In this document: positions 53,283 to 61,937 of the stretch, piece after piece
How the letters are laid out: the number at the start of each line of letters is the position of its first letter
Position numbering within the stretch: the first letter of the stretch is position 1
Assembly (NCBI RefSeq): GCF_014199985.1
Contig: NZ_JACHOS010000006.1
Span: 1 to 64,000, forward strand
Source: Methylorubrum rhodesianum
GTDB lineage: Bacteria; Pseudomonadota; Alphaproteobacteria; Rhizobiales; Beijerinckiaceae
DNA length: 64,000 bases
Reading direction: 5' to 3'
Program-made: the position numbers and the translations under genes
Notes under the pieces: generated by a model
Told to the model about the DNA's origin: nothing
Databases searched by the model: none
What the model saw: the letters and a program-made list of their open reading frames with translations, nothing else

Positions 53283-53681
53283 ATGGCCGTCGCAACACCC
53301 GCCGCACCGCCGGATGCCAAGCGGCTCACGACCCACGTGCTCGATACCTCCACCGGACGCCCGGCGGCGGGTCTGACCCTTCATCTCCTGCGCATCGAGG
53401 GCGAAACCCGCACGCGTCTCAAGACGGTCGCGACCAATGCCGACGGCCGCTGCGACGCGCCCCTCCTCTCGGGACGCGCGATGGAGCCCGGCACCTACGA
53501 GATCGCCTTCGAGGTCGGCGCCTACTTCGCCGCCGGCGGCAGCGCCGATGGCGCTCCCTCCTTTCTCGACATCGTGCCCGTGCGCTTCCGGATCGCGCCG
53601 GAGGGCCGGGACGCCCCCGCTCATCTCCACGTGCCGCTCCTGATCTCCCCCTACGGCTACAGCACCTATCGCGGCAGCTGA
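53283..53681 (+). CDS. uraH: 5-hydroxyisourate hydrolase (transthyretin-like)
   Basis: A 132-residue transthyretin-related protein that hydrolyses 5-hydroxyisourate to OHCU. It has the N-terminal [14 protein letters not shown] block with catalytic His, Arg in [14 protein letters not shown], and the family's C-terminal tetrapeptide YRGS. No signal peptide, as expected for the cytoplasmic enzyme. The last 16 bases overlap the convergent [2Fe-2S] gene. It is the only plus-strand structural gene of the purine block. Confidence 0.93.
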   Translation: MAVATPAAPPDAKRLTTHVLDTSTGRPAAGLTLHLLRIEGETRTRLKTVATNADGRCDAPLLSGRAMEPGTYEIAFEVGAYFAAGGSADGAPSFLDIVPVRFRIAPEGRDAPAHLHVPLLISPYGYSTYRGS

Positions 53682-54196
53682 GACCCGGACGGCTTCGGCC
53701 CGCCCGGCTCCGCCCCGGTGGCGCCGCGCGCGGCGCGCAGCCGGTCCCGCGCGGTCAGCGCCCCGCGCAGGATCGAGGCATATCCCGTGCAGCGGCAGAG
53801 ATTGCCGGTCAGCGCCGCCCGGATCTCCGCCTCGCCGGCCTCCGGCGCGCGGTTCAGCAGGGCGGCCAGCGCGAGGACGAAGCCCGGGGCGCAGTAGCCG
53901 CACTGGAAGGCGTTCTCGTCGATGAGGGCCGCGCGCACGATCGCCACCGCCGGGCCCGCCTCGGGATGGTCCGCGGTCAGGATCTCGGTCCCCTCCAGGC
54001 GATAGGCCATGACGAGGCAGGCGTTGACGGGCCGCCCGTCCATAAGAACCGTGCAGGCGCCGCAGCGCCCGATCCGGCATCCGGGCTTCGCCGCCGTGAG
54101 CCCGTGATCCTCGCGCAGGATGTCGAGGAGGCTGCGGGCGGGATCGCCGGGGAGGACGCCGTCGCACCCGTTCAGGCGGAAGCGCGGCGCGCTCAC
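53666..54196 (-). CDS. Xanthine dehydrogenase-family [2Fe-2S] subunit (second enzyme)
   Basis: A 176-residue iron-sulfur subunit. Plant-type cluster ligands are in [18 protein letters not shown] plus a Cys about 11 residues on (VNACLV). The helical-domain cluster is in [10 protein letters not shown] and GNLCRCTGY. Starts with GTG 54196, overlapping the large subunit stop (GTGA). It is a separate polypeptide here, unlike the first enzyme at 35.4-39.0 kb. Confidence 0.88.
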   Translation of the reverse strand: MSAPRFRLNGCDGVLPGDPARSLLDILREDHGLTAAKPGCRIGRCGACTVLMDGRPVNACLVMAYRLEGTEILTADHPEAGPAVAIVRAALIDENAFQCGYCAPGFVLALAALLNRAPEAGEAEIRAALTGNLCRCTGYASILRGALTARDRLRAARGATGAEPGGPKPSGSQLPR

Positions 54197-57100
54197 GCCG
54201 CCGCTCCGTCGCAGAGCGCCCGCAGGAGGGTCTCGGGCGAGAACGGCGCGGCGCCGGGCCAGTGGCCGACGGCGTCGGCCACCGCCGCCGCGATGGCCGG
54301 GGTCACCGCGCCGATGCCGAGTTCGCCGATTCCGCGCGGGCCGTAGGGATCGCCCGGATCGAGATCCTCCAGGGCGAGGACGCGGCTGCGCTCCGGCGCG
54401 TCGGCGATGGTGGGCATCAGGTAGCCGTCGAGGTTCGAGGCCGCGTAGCGTCCGGCCTCCATTCGCGCATCCTCGGTGAGGGTGAAGCCGAGCCCCTGCA
54501 CGCCGCCGCCCTCGATCTGGCCGAGATAGGCGGCGGCATCGAGCACAGGGCCGGCGGCGGTGTGCTGATGGAGGTCGAGCACGCGAACTTCCCCCGTCAC
54601 GCGGTCCACGGCGACGCGGGCCAGGGTCGCGCCGAAGGCGAAGAGGTAGCGGGCATTGCCCGCCACGTAGTCGGCCTTGGGAAAGTCGAAGGCGGCGCGG
54701 GAGCGCGGCAGGGCCTCGGGCGGAAGGCCGGCGGCGAGTTCGGCGAAGCCGAGGAGCGGGCGCCCGCTGTTCGAGCGCGCCTCGCGGATGCCGCCGGGGC
54801 CGAGGGCCAGATCGGCCGATCCCAAGCCGTCCGGCGCCTCGCCCTGCGGCCGCCTGCCGAGGCGCTGCGCCGCCGCGTCGAGCAGGGCGCGGGCGAAGGC
54901 GGGCGCGGCGCGCCGGGCCCCCTCCCAGACCACGAAGGTGCCGCGCGACGCCGTGGTGGAGCCGGAATCCGGGGTGCGCCCGGTATCGCCGATCACCGGA
55001 CGGATCTCGGCGCGGTCCACCCCGAGGCGCGCGGCGACGGCGCTGCGGATCGCCGCCTGGAGCCCCTGGCCGATCTCGTCGAGGCCGTAGAGCGCCTCGA
55101 TCGCACCGTCGGCCGCGAGCCGCAGCTCGACGGCGGCGCGATCCTCCGGCAGCGAGCCGAGGCCGTTGCCTTGATAGTTGAGCGCCAGTCCAACGCCGAC
55201 CGCCGCCGGCTCTTGTCCTTGTCCTTGCCCGGCCGACCAGAGCGGGCTCGCCGCGGCGGCGTCGAGCATCTCGGCGAGGCGCTCGCTCGGTCCCACCGTC
55301 TGGCCGAAGAAGCCGGGACTGCCCGGCGCGCGCAGGTTGCGGCGGCGGAGCGTGACGGGATCGCAGCCCACGACCTGCGCGAGGCGTCCCATCTGGCACT
55401 CGATCGCGTAGGTCATCTCGTTGGCGCCGAAGCCGCGGAACGCGCCGCAGGTGCCGTTGTTGGTCGCCACGAGCCGCGCGACCCCCGCGACGTTCGGGAC
55501 GATGTAGGGGCCGCAGCAATGCTCCAGCGCCGTCTCGATCACCGCGGGGCTCAGGGAGGCGTAGGCGCCGCCATCCGCGGTCAGCTCCACGGAGACGGCG
55601 AGCAGGCGGCCCTCGGCATCGCAGCCGGTGCGCATGCGGATCCGCATCGGGTTGCGCTTGATCCCCGCCGCCACCGATTCCGACCGGCCGAGATGGAGGC
55701 GCACCGCCCGCCCGGTCTTCACCGCGAGCAGCGCGAGGGCCGGCTGCACGGTCAACTCGTCCTTGCCGCCGAAGGCGCCGCCGGTGGGACTGGTGACGAC
55801 CCGGACCCGCGCTTCCGGCCAGCCGAGGATGCGGGCGATCTGCAGCCGGTCGCGGGCGCCGTGCTGGCCGCCGACGCGGATCGTGACCGAGCCGTCGGCT
55901 TCCATCATCGCCCAGCCGCCCTCGGTCTCGAGGAAGCCGTGCATCTGCCGCGGCGTCACGTAGGTGTCCTCGACCACGTGGGCGCAGGCCGCGAAGGCCG
56001 ACTCAATGTCTCCCCGCGCGACACGGACCTCGCGGCGCAGATTGCCCTCCGGATGGAGCGGCGGCGCGCCGGGGGCGAGCGCCACCTCCGGGCTGTCGAG
56101 GACCGGCAGCGGCGCGTAGGCGACGCGGATCAGGGCGAGGGCGGCCTCGGCGGTGGCCTCGTCCACGGCGGCCACCGCCGCCACCGCGTCGCCGACATAG
56201 CGCACGCGCTCGCCGCAGAGGGCGGGCTGATCCTGCACCATGATCCCGTAGGCGTTGAGTCCCGGCACGTCGCGGTGGGTCACCACGGCGGCGACCCCCG
56301 GCAGGGCCTCCGCCTCCGCGGTGTCGATCGAGAGGATGCGGGCGTGCGGCCGGCCGGCGCGCAGGATGCGGCCGACGAGCATGCCCGGCGCCCGCGCATC
56401 GGTGAGATAGGCGAGCCGGCCGTGAACCTTGTCGGCGATGTCCGGCCGCCGGTGCCATCCCGCCGGATCGGCCGCGCGCGAGACCACACGCTCGCCGGCC
56501 GGGGCACCGGTGCCGACGGGCCGGTACCGAGGAAGCGCTCCGGAGCGGCCTCCCGCGCCAGGAAGCATGCCGGCCCCGCCGAGGCCGGCGACGAGGGCGT
56601 TGGCCGCCGCCAGACGCCGGTAGCGGGCGCTGCGCAGGCTGTCGTCCGGCGCGTCGATCTCGGCCAGGAGCGCGGCGTGGAGGCCGGCCCAGTCGACGGC
56701 GCCCGGCGGGCGGCCGGCGAGGAGAGCCTCGGATCGGGGCAGACGCTGCGGGCGCACCGGGCCCCCCCCGGCCGCGAGGCGGGCCGCGCCGATGACGCCG
56801 TGATCGAGGGAGAGCAGGCCCGCAACGCCGATGACGCTCGGGCTGAAGGCCGTCCGCAGGCCCACCTTCCGCAGCGTCGTGGGCGCCCCCTCCGGCTGCG
56901 GCGGGAGCGTGACGGCGAGGAGGAGGCTCGCCGGCTCCGCGGCCCGCCCGAGCCAGTCGGCGAGCGCCACCCGCTCCCGGCCCGCCGCCGTCAGGATCTC
57001 CAGGGCCGCGTCGAGGGCGAGCAGGGCGGGCAGGCAGCAGCCCGTCCGCCCCGCCACGTTGCCGCCGAGGCTCGCCAGGCTGCGCACCGCCGGGGCGGCG

Positions 57101-57402
57101 ACGGTCCGCACCGCCCGGCCCAGAAGCGGGGCGAGCCGCGCGACGGTCGCGTCCGCCTCGATCTCCGCGAGCGGAGTGGCGGCGCCGATCCGAAGATTGC
57201 CGCCCACGGCCTCGACGCCGCGCAGTTCCGGCAAGCCGGAAAGGTCCACGAGAAGGTCCGGACGCTCCGCCCCCGCCGCCCAGTCGAGCTGGAGCGCGGT
57301 GGCGCCGGCGGCGAGCCGGGCCTCCCCGCCGTGCCGCGACAGGGCGGCGAGCGCCTCGCCGGCCTCGCGCGGCCGCAGGACGCGCAGGGCCCGGCCGCTC
57401 AT
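54193..57402 (-). CDS. Xanthine dehydrogenase-family protein: fused FAD and molybdopterin subunits (second enzyme)
   Basis: A 1069-residue fusion. Residues 1-290 form the FAD subunit (ARLAAGATALQLDWAAG and RSLASLGGNVAGRTGC). After a Gly-rich linker the molybdopterin domain begins near HRRPDIADKVHGRLAYLTDA, with SPTGGAFGGKDEL, CGAFRGFGANEMTYA and DSGSTTASRGTFVVW as cofactor blocks. The C-terminal catalytic Glu is probably in YGPRGIGELGIGAV. Substrate unknown: it could be a second purine hydroxylase or an oxidase for another heterocycle, given its operon with a Rieske-less oxygenase and a deaminase. Confidence 0.87.
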   Translation of the reverse strand: MSGRALRVLRPREAGEALAALSRHGGEARLAAGATALQLDWAAGAERPDLLVDLSGLPELRGVEAVGGNLRIGAATPLAEIEADATVARLAPLLGRAVRTVAAPAVRSLASLGGNVAGRTGCCLPALLALDAALEILTAAGRERVALADWLGRAAEPASLLLAVTLPPQPEGAPTTLRKVGLRTAFSPSVIGVAGLLSLDHGVIGAARLAAGGGPVRPQRLPRSEALLAGRPPGAVDWAGLHAALLAEIDAPDDSLRSARYRRLAAANALVAGLGGAGMLPGAGGRSGALPRYRPVGTGAPAGERVVSRAADPAGWHRRPDIADKVHGRLAYLTDARAPGMLVGRILRAGRPHARILSIDTAEAEALPGVAAVVTHRDVPGLNAYGIMVQDQPALCGERVRYVGDAVAAVAAVDEATAEAALALIRVAYAPLPVLDSPEVALAPGAPPLHPEGNLRREVRVARGDIESAFAACAHVVEDTYVTPRQMHGFLETEGGWAMMEADGSVTIRVGGQHGARDRLQIARILGWPEARVRVVTSPTGGAFGGKDELTVQPALALLAVKTGRAVRLHLGRSESVAAGIKRNPMRIRMRTGCDAEGRLLAVSVELTADGGAYASLSPAVIETALEHCCGPYIVPNVAGVARLVATNNGTCGAFRGFGANEMTYAIECQMGRLAQVVGCDPVTLRRRNLRAPGSPGFFGQTVGPSERLAEMLDAAAASPLWSAGQGQGQEPAAVGVGLALNYQGNGLGSLPEDRAAVELRLAADGAIEALYGLDEIGQGLQAAIRSAVAARLGVDRAEIRPVIGDTGRTPDSGSTTASRGTFVVWEGARRAAPAFARALLDAAAQRLGRRPQGEAPDGLGSADLALGPGGIREARSNSGRPLLGFAELAAGLPPEALPRSRAAFDFPKADYVAGNARYLFAFGATLARVAVDRVTGEVRVLDLHQHTAAGPVLDAAAYLGQIEGGGVQGLGFTLTEDARMEAGRYAASNLDGYLMPTIADAPERSRVLALEDLDPGDPYGPRGIGELGIGAVTPAIAAAVADAVGHWPGAAPFSPETLLRALCDGAAA

Positions 57403-57475
57403 GCCCGAACCTTTCCGGCCGGTCCCCGTCCCCCGGCGCGCCCGGTGCGCCAGGGCCGGGCTTCAGCGGGGCGCC

Positions 57476-58336
57476 TCATCCGTGCCCCACCGTGCCGAAG
57501 CGCAGCCCCTTCTCCTTGAGCCAGCGCCGGTAGACCACGGAGGACTTGTCGGCCCGCGTCGGGATCTCGTGACGGGGCTCCAGCGGCAGCCTCAGGGGGC
57601 GCTGGTTCTCGACGATGATGCGGTCCTGCAGGAAGATCACCTGCTCGAAGTTCAGCAGCGCCGTGTGGGTCGAGCAGGAATCCACGAGGTACATCACGGG
57701 CTGGGCCCGGCACAGCTCCTCCTCCATCGGCTGAATGAACAGGGCGATGGCGTCGAGGCGGTCGGGAGCGCTCGGGCAGACCCGGTAGAGCATCACCACG
57801 AAGGGCGAGGGCACGCGGTAGGTCAGGCGGACGAAATCGCCCTCCGTCTCGGTCGCGGCGATGCGGGGCTGGAAGAAGCTGCAATTCGTCGCCCAGACCT
57901 CGTCGACGTCGCGGCGGATCTCGGAGGCGTAGGCCGGCACCTCGGTGTTCGGCTCGGCGCCGAGGATGTCGGTGTGGACGAAGGGGAAATGGGCCATGTC
58001 GAGGAAGTTCTCGACCACGCGCGGGCCGGAGGTGCGCATCTTCACCCAGCCGCAGGGGACGTGGCGGCGGTCCGCCTCGTCGGCTTCGGTGATCGCGACC
58101 ACGTCGCGGTTCGGATGCCCGAGAGTGGTCCAGAGGCAGCCGTAGCGCTCGCGCACCGGAAGCGGCGGCCCGAACCCATCGGCCAGGCGCTCGCGCACCC
58201 GCGGTGACCCGTCCGGCAGCCGGTCGCAGACGATGTCCTGGCCGAGGAGGCGCGTGACGACGGGGGCCGCGGTCACGGCCGTCGCGGTCTCGACGGCGTA
58301 CCATTCGTCGAGGGCCACCCGGTCGTCGGTCTTCAT
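57476..58336 (-). CDS. Rieske-less oxygenase alpha subunit (NdmC-like)
   Basis: A 286-residue member of the Rieske oxygenase alpha-subunit family that lacks the Rieske cluster. The start (DEWYAVETATAVTAAPVVTR and LLGQDIVCDRLPDG) is normal, but the region that should carry C-x-H and C-x2-H is missing and the sequence resumes at RERYGCLWTTLG. The catalytic iron site is intact: ENFLDMAHFPFVH (Asp-His-His) and FLQDRIIVENQ (third Asp). A natural oxygenase without its own Rieske domain is known in methylxanthine N7-demethylation (NdmC with the extra Rieske in NdmD). The start overlaps the deaminase stop (ATGA). No Rieske-bearing reductase is in the window. Confidence 0.85.
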   Translation of the reverse strand: MKTDDRVALDEWYAVETATAVTAAPVVTRLLGQDIVCDRLPDGSPRVRERLADGFGPPLPVRERYGCLWTTLGHPNRDVVAITEADEADRRHVPCGWVKMRTSGPRVVENFLDMAHFPFVHTDILGAEPNTEVPAYASEIRRDVDEVWATNCSFFQPRIAATETEGDFVRLTYRVPSPFVVMLYRVCPSAPDRLDAIALFIQPMEEELCRAQPVMYLVDSCSTHTALLNFEQVIFLQDRIIVENQRPLRLPLEPRHEIPTRADKSSVVYRRWLKEKGLRFGTVGHG

Positions 58337-59730
58337 CGGCCGGGCCCGGTCCACTGGACGGAGCCGGTTTCGTTCTCGGCGAGCCACGCCGCGCGGCGCT
58401 CGAACAGGCCCGGCGCGAGGCCGCGGACATGGTCGATCAGGCCGCGCAGGTCGGCGGTCTTGAGGCGGCCGTCCTCGACGACCACGACGCCGTCGACCAT
58501 GGTCAGGTCGACATCCGAGCCCCGCACCGCGTGGACGAGGTTGTGCTGGAGGTTGAACCAGGGGCCGTCGCCGAAGAGCGGCGTCATCCGCGGCGTGTCG
58601 GTGCGGATCGCGATCAGGTCGGCGCGCTTGCCCGGTTCGAGGGAGCCGATCTCACGGTCGAGCCCGAGCGCCTTCGCACCCAGGATCGTTCCCATCCGCA
58701 GGGCCTCCCAGGAATCGAGGGCCGCCGCGTCGAGGGTCTTGAGCTTGCCGAGCAGCGAGGCGGCCTTCATCTCCTCGAACACGTCGAGGTTGTTGTTCTC
58801 CTTCTCGCCGTCGGTGCCGAGACCGACCGCGACGCCGGCCTTCAGCATCGCCTCGACCGGCGCGATGCCGCTCGCGAGTTTCATGTTGCTGACGGGGTTG
58901 TGCGCCACCGCGACGCCGCGGGCGGCGATCAGCTCGATCTCGGCGGCGTCGAGCCAGACCGCGTGGGCGATGAGCGCGTGCGGCGTCTCGAAGAAGCCGA
59001 GCCGGTCGAGGGCGAACATCGCCCGGCAGCCGTAGCGCTGCTCGAACTCGGCGACCTCGACTTCGGCCTCGCTGCAATGGGTGTGGAAGCCGGTGCGGTG
59101 GCGCTGGGCCATCTCGATGGCGCGCCGCTGCCCGGCCTCGTCGGCGTAGAACAGGTGCTCCAGCCCGACCCAGACGCTGATGCGCCCGTTCGCGCTGCCG
59201 TGCCGGCTCTCGATCAGCCTCTCGTTGTCGTCGAGGCGGTCGAAATAGTCGTAGTCGGGATGCTCGCCGACATAGGGCACGCAGACGAGGCGGTTGCCCA
59301 GGGTCTCGGCGGCCCGCGCGCTGCCCTCCATGAAGCGCCACATGTCGAGCATCGTCGTGCTGCCGGAGAGAAGCCCCTCGGCGTAGCAGAGCCAGGAGGC
59401 GGCCTCCGCCTCCTCGGGGCGCAGCAGCCGGTGCATCGGGTTGATGTGCAGCCGCAGCCAGTCCCAGACCGGGAGATGCTCGGCGGTGCCGCGCAGGAAG
59501 CCCGAATGCATGTGCGCGTTGACGAGGCCCGGCATCAGCAGCCGGTCGGGCAGGCGCACGACGGCCGCGCCCGGATTCGCGGCGGCGATCGCCTCGCGGG
59601 GGCCGACCGCGCCGATCCGGCTCCCCTGGATCAGGACGGCGCCGTCGGTGAGGACGCGGTTGTCCGGGTCCATCGTCACGACGAGGTCGGCGGCGAGGAT
59701 CCGGTCTTGGCTGATGGGCTCTTGGCTCAT
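58333..59730 (-). CDS. Atz/Trz-type amidohydrolase (cyclic amidine/purine deaminase candidate)
   Basis: A 465-residue TIM-barrel deaminase. Metal and catalytic residues: NAHMHSGFLRGT (about 70), FHTHCSEAEVEVAEF (His, Glu; about 215), ALIAHAVWLDAAEI (His, about 253) and LGTDGEKENNNLDVF (Asp, about 309). HNPVSNMKLASGIAPV near residue 282 is characteristic of the triazine/SAH-MTA/8-oxoguanine deaminase group. ATG 59730 has an upstream AGGA; ATG 59751, overlapping the GMC gene, is possible. It probably deaminates an aminated heterocycle in the same pathway as the Rieske-less oxygenase. Confidence 0.83.
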   Translation of the reverse strand: MSQEPISQDRILAADLVVTMDPDNRVLTDGAVLIQGSRIGAVGPREAIAAANPGAAVVRLPDRLLMPGLVNAHMHSGFLRGTAEHLPVWDWLRLHINPMHRLLRPEEAEAASWLCYAEGLLSGSTTMLDMWRFMEGSARAAETLGNRLVCVPYVGEHPDYDYFDRLDDNERLIESRHGSANGRISVWVGLEHLFYADEAGQRRAIEMAQRHRTGFHTHCSEAEVEVAEFEQRYGCRAMFALDRLGFFETPHALIAHAVWLDAAEIELIAARGVAVAHNPVSNMKLASGIAPVEAMLKAGVAVGLGTDGEKENNNLDVFEEMKAASLLGKLKTLDAAALDSWEALRMGTILGAKALGLDREIGSLEPGKRADLIAIRTDTPRMTPLFGDGPWFNLQHNLVHAVRGSDVDLTMVDGVVVVEDGRLKTADLRGLIDHVRGLAPGLFERRAAWLAENETGSVQWTGPGR

Positions 59731-59737
59731 GTCGGGC

Positions 59738-61294
59738 TCATCCTGCGGCATTCCGGATCAGGTCGGCGGCGCGCTCGGCGATCATCACCACGGCGGCCTG
59801 CGTGTTGCCGGTCGGGATCGTCGGGATCACCGAGGCGTCGGCGATACGCAGGCCGGCCACGCCATGCAGGTTCAGGGCCGGATCGACCACGGCGGCCGGG
59901 CCCGTGCCCATCGCGCAGGTGCCGCAGGTGTGGAAGAAGGTGGAGCAGGCCCGCGCCACGAAGGCGTCCGCCTCGGATCGGCCGAGTCTTCGGGCCGGGG
60001 TCAGCGGCACGGCGCCGAGGTCGCGGAAGGCGGCCGTGTCGGCGAGGTCGAGGATCGTGTCGACGGCGCCGGCCAGCGCCGCGCGGTCGGCGGGCTCGGC
60101 CAGGAAATTCGGCCGCAGCGTGATCGGGCCGTCCGGCTCGGCGCTCTCCAGGCGAAGGCTGCCGACACTGGTCGAGCCCATCAGCCCCGGCGAGACGGCG
60201 AAGACCGGACCGGACAGGTCGGCGGTTGCGGCGATCTCGGGGCCGGCATGGGGCCCCTGGACCACGAAGGCGTGGAGGTCCGGCGCGCGCAGGCCCGGCC
60301 GGCTGCGCCAGTTGAGCTGCGCCCCGCCGCCGTTGTCGCGCACCGGCCCCAGCGGCGCGCGGGCGGAGAAGTTGATCCCCATCAGCAGGGGATGGTCCTG
60401 GAGGTTCTGCCCGACGCCCGGCAGCGCGTGGCGCGGGGCGATGCCGAGGCGGGCGAGGTCGGCCGGAGCGCCGATGCCGGAGCGCATCAGCAGCGCGGGC
60501 GTGCCGATCGCGCCCAATGTCAGCACCACCTCGCGGCGGGCCCGCACCTCGGCGATCCCGCGCTCGAGGCCGAGGCGCAGGCCGGAGCAGACGGAGCCGG
60601 AGACCAGGAGGCCGAGGACCGTCGCGCCGGTGAGAATCGTCAGCTTCGGGTCGCCCGCGAGCGGCCGGATATAGCCGTCGACCACGCTCCAGCGCCGGGC
60701 CCCGCGCTTGTTCAGGTTGGCGAGCGCCGCCCCGGCATTGTCCGGCCCGTTGGCATCGGCCAGCACCGGCATGCCGCGTTCGGCCGCGGCCGCGAGCAGG
60801 GCGCGCGCGACGGGGTGGGGATCGTGCGAGGTCTCGATGCGCAGGGGACCGCCCGCCCCGCGCAGGGGCGTCTCGCCACCTTCCCAATCCTCCGCCCGGC
60901 GGAAGTACGGGAGCACGGACGCGAAATCCCAGCCCGTCGCTCCGGCGGCCGCCCAGCCGTCGTAGTCGGAGGGGTGGCCCCGGTTCCACAGCATGGCGTT
61001 GATGCTGCTCGACCCGCCGAGCACCCGCCCGCGCGGGATCGCGATGGCGCGGCCGGCCACCTCGGGGGCGGGCGCGTAGGCGTAGCCCCAGTCGCAGGGA
61101 CCACCGAGGAGCCCGACCCAGGCCCCGGCATCGGCGATGGCGGGGTCGGCGGTGTCCGGCGGCCCGGCTTCCACCAGCAGCACGGACAGCCCCGCCGCCG
61201 CGAGCCGGCCCGCGACGACGCATCCGCCGGTGCCCGCCCCGGCCACGATCACGTCGTAGGCGGCCTCCAGGGCGTCGGCGGCGTCGCGCAGCAT
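59738..61294 (-). CDS. GMC-family flavin oxidoreductase
   Basis: A 518-residue FAD enzyme of the choline dehydrogenase/alcohol oxidase family. The N-terminal dinucleotide fold is DVIVAGAGTGGCVVAGRLA (about 14-32). GRVLGGSSSINAMLWNRGHP (about 88-107) is GMC signature 1 and TLGAIGTPALLMRSGIG is signature 2. The catalytic His/Asn pair is in FFHTCGTCAMG and TGNTQAAV near the C-terminus. It oxidises an alcohol to an aldehyde. Its start lies 1 base after the TPP enzyme stop. Substrate unknown. Confidence 0.87.
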   Translation of the reverse strand: MLRDAADALEAAYDVIVAGAGTGGCVVAGRLAAAGLSVLLVEAGPPDTADPAIADAGAWVGLLGGPCDWGYAYAPAPEVAGRAIAIPRGRVLGGSSSINAMLWNRGHPSDYDGWAAAGATGWDFASVLPYFRRAEDWEGGETPLRGAGGPLRIETSHDPHPVARALLAAAAERGMPVLADANGPDNAGAALANLNKRGARRWSVVDGYIRPLAGDPKLTILTGATVLGLLVSGSVCSGLRLGLERGIAEVRARREVVLTLGAIGTPALLMRSGIGAPADLARLGIAPRHALPGVGQNLQDHPLLMGINFSARAPLGPVRDNGGGAQLNWRSRPGLRAPDLHAFVVQGPHAGPEIAATADLSGPVFAVSPGLMGSTSVGSLRLESAEPDGPITLRPNFLAEPADRAALAGAVDTILDLADTAAFRDLGAVPLTPARRLGRSEADAFVARACSTFFHTCGTCAMGTGPAAVVDPALNLHGVAGLRIADASVIPTIPTGNTQAAVVMIAERAADLIRNAAG

Positions 61295-61295
61295 C

Positions 61296-61937
61296 TCAGT
61301 TGTGCTCGCTCGGGCCCATGATGGTGACGCCCTCGCTCGCCTCCACGTGGCGCACGAAGATGTACTTGTCCTCGCGCCCGTCGCTGTGCTTGCGCCGGAT
61401 GCCGGGCTGGACGGTACCCGCGACCTTGGCAACGACGAGATAGGGAGCCTCGGCCGCAAGCCCTTCGGCGCAGTGCCGCTCGAAGCTGTCGAGGTCGTGC
61501 ACCGTGTAGGCGTGTTCGAGGCCGGCGCCGCGGGCGATCGCCGCGAGGTCGACACGGCCCTTGGCGGTGTGCGTGGGCGGACCGCCGATCGACTGGTAGC
61601 ACTGGTTGTCCCAGACGACGACGAAGAGGTTTCTCGGCCGCTCGTTGCCCAGGGTGGCGAGGATGCCGAGGTTGAACAGCAGCCCCCCGTCGGTGTCGAG
61701 GGAGACGATGCGCCGGTGCGGCAGCCCGGCGGCGAGGCCGAAGGCCTGGGGCGTGACGCAGCCGAGCTGCTGCTGGAACAGGCTGGCGGCGCGCATATGC
61801 GGCGCCGCGTCGTACCACTCGTCCACGCTGCCCCCGAGGGACAGGATCACGAGCTCGTCCCGCAGGCGGGCCGCGAGGCGCTGCATGCAGGCGTAGCGGG
61901 TCATCGGCCGGGCCGTCGCATCGCCATCCGCGCTCAT
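61296..61937 (-). CDS. TPP-dependent decarboxylase, beta (TPP-binding) half, sulfopyruvate/phosphonopyruvate type
   Basis: A 213-residue C-terminal half of a thiamin-diphosphate decarboxylase, like ComE or the C-terminal part of phosphonopyruvate decarboxylase. The cofactor motif is SLDTDGGLLFNLGILATLGN (G-D-G...N form with TDGG, about 92-111), followed by LFVVVWDNQCYQSIGG. Its start overlaps the alpha half by four bases. Sulfopyruvate and phosphonopyruvate are the family's known substrates, but the neighbours give no sulfonate or phosphonate gene, so another 3-substituted pyruvate is possible. Confidence 0.83.
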   Translation of the reverse strand: MSADGDATARPMTRYACMQRLAARLRDELVILSLGGSVDEWYDAAPHMRAASLFQQQLGCVTPQAFGLAAGLPHRRIVSLDTDGGLLFNLGILATLGNERPRNLFVVVWDNQCYQSIGGPPTHTAKGRVDLAAIARGAGLEHAYTVHDLDSFERHCAEGLAAEAPYLVVAKVAGTVQPGIRRKHSDGREDKYIFVRHVEASEGVTIMGPSEHN

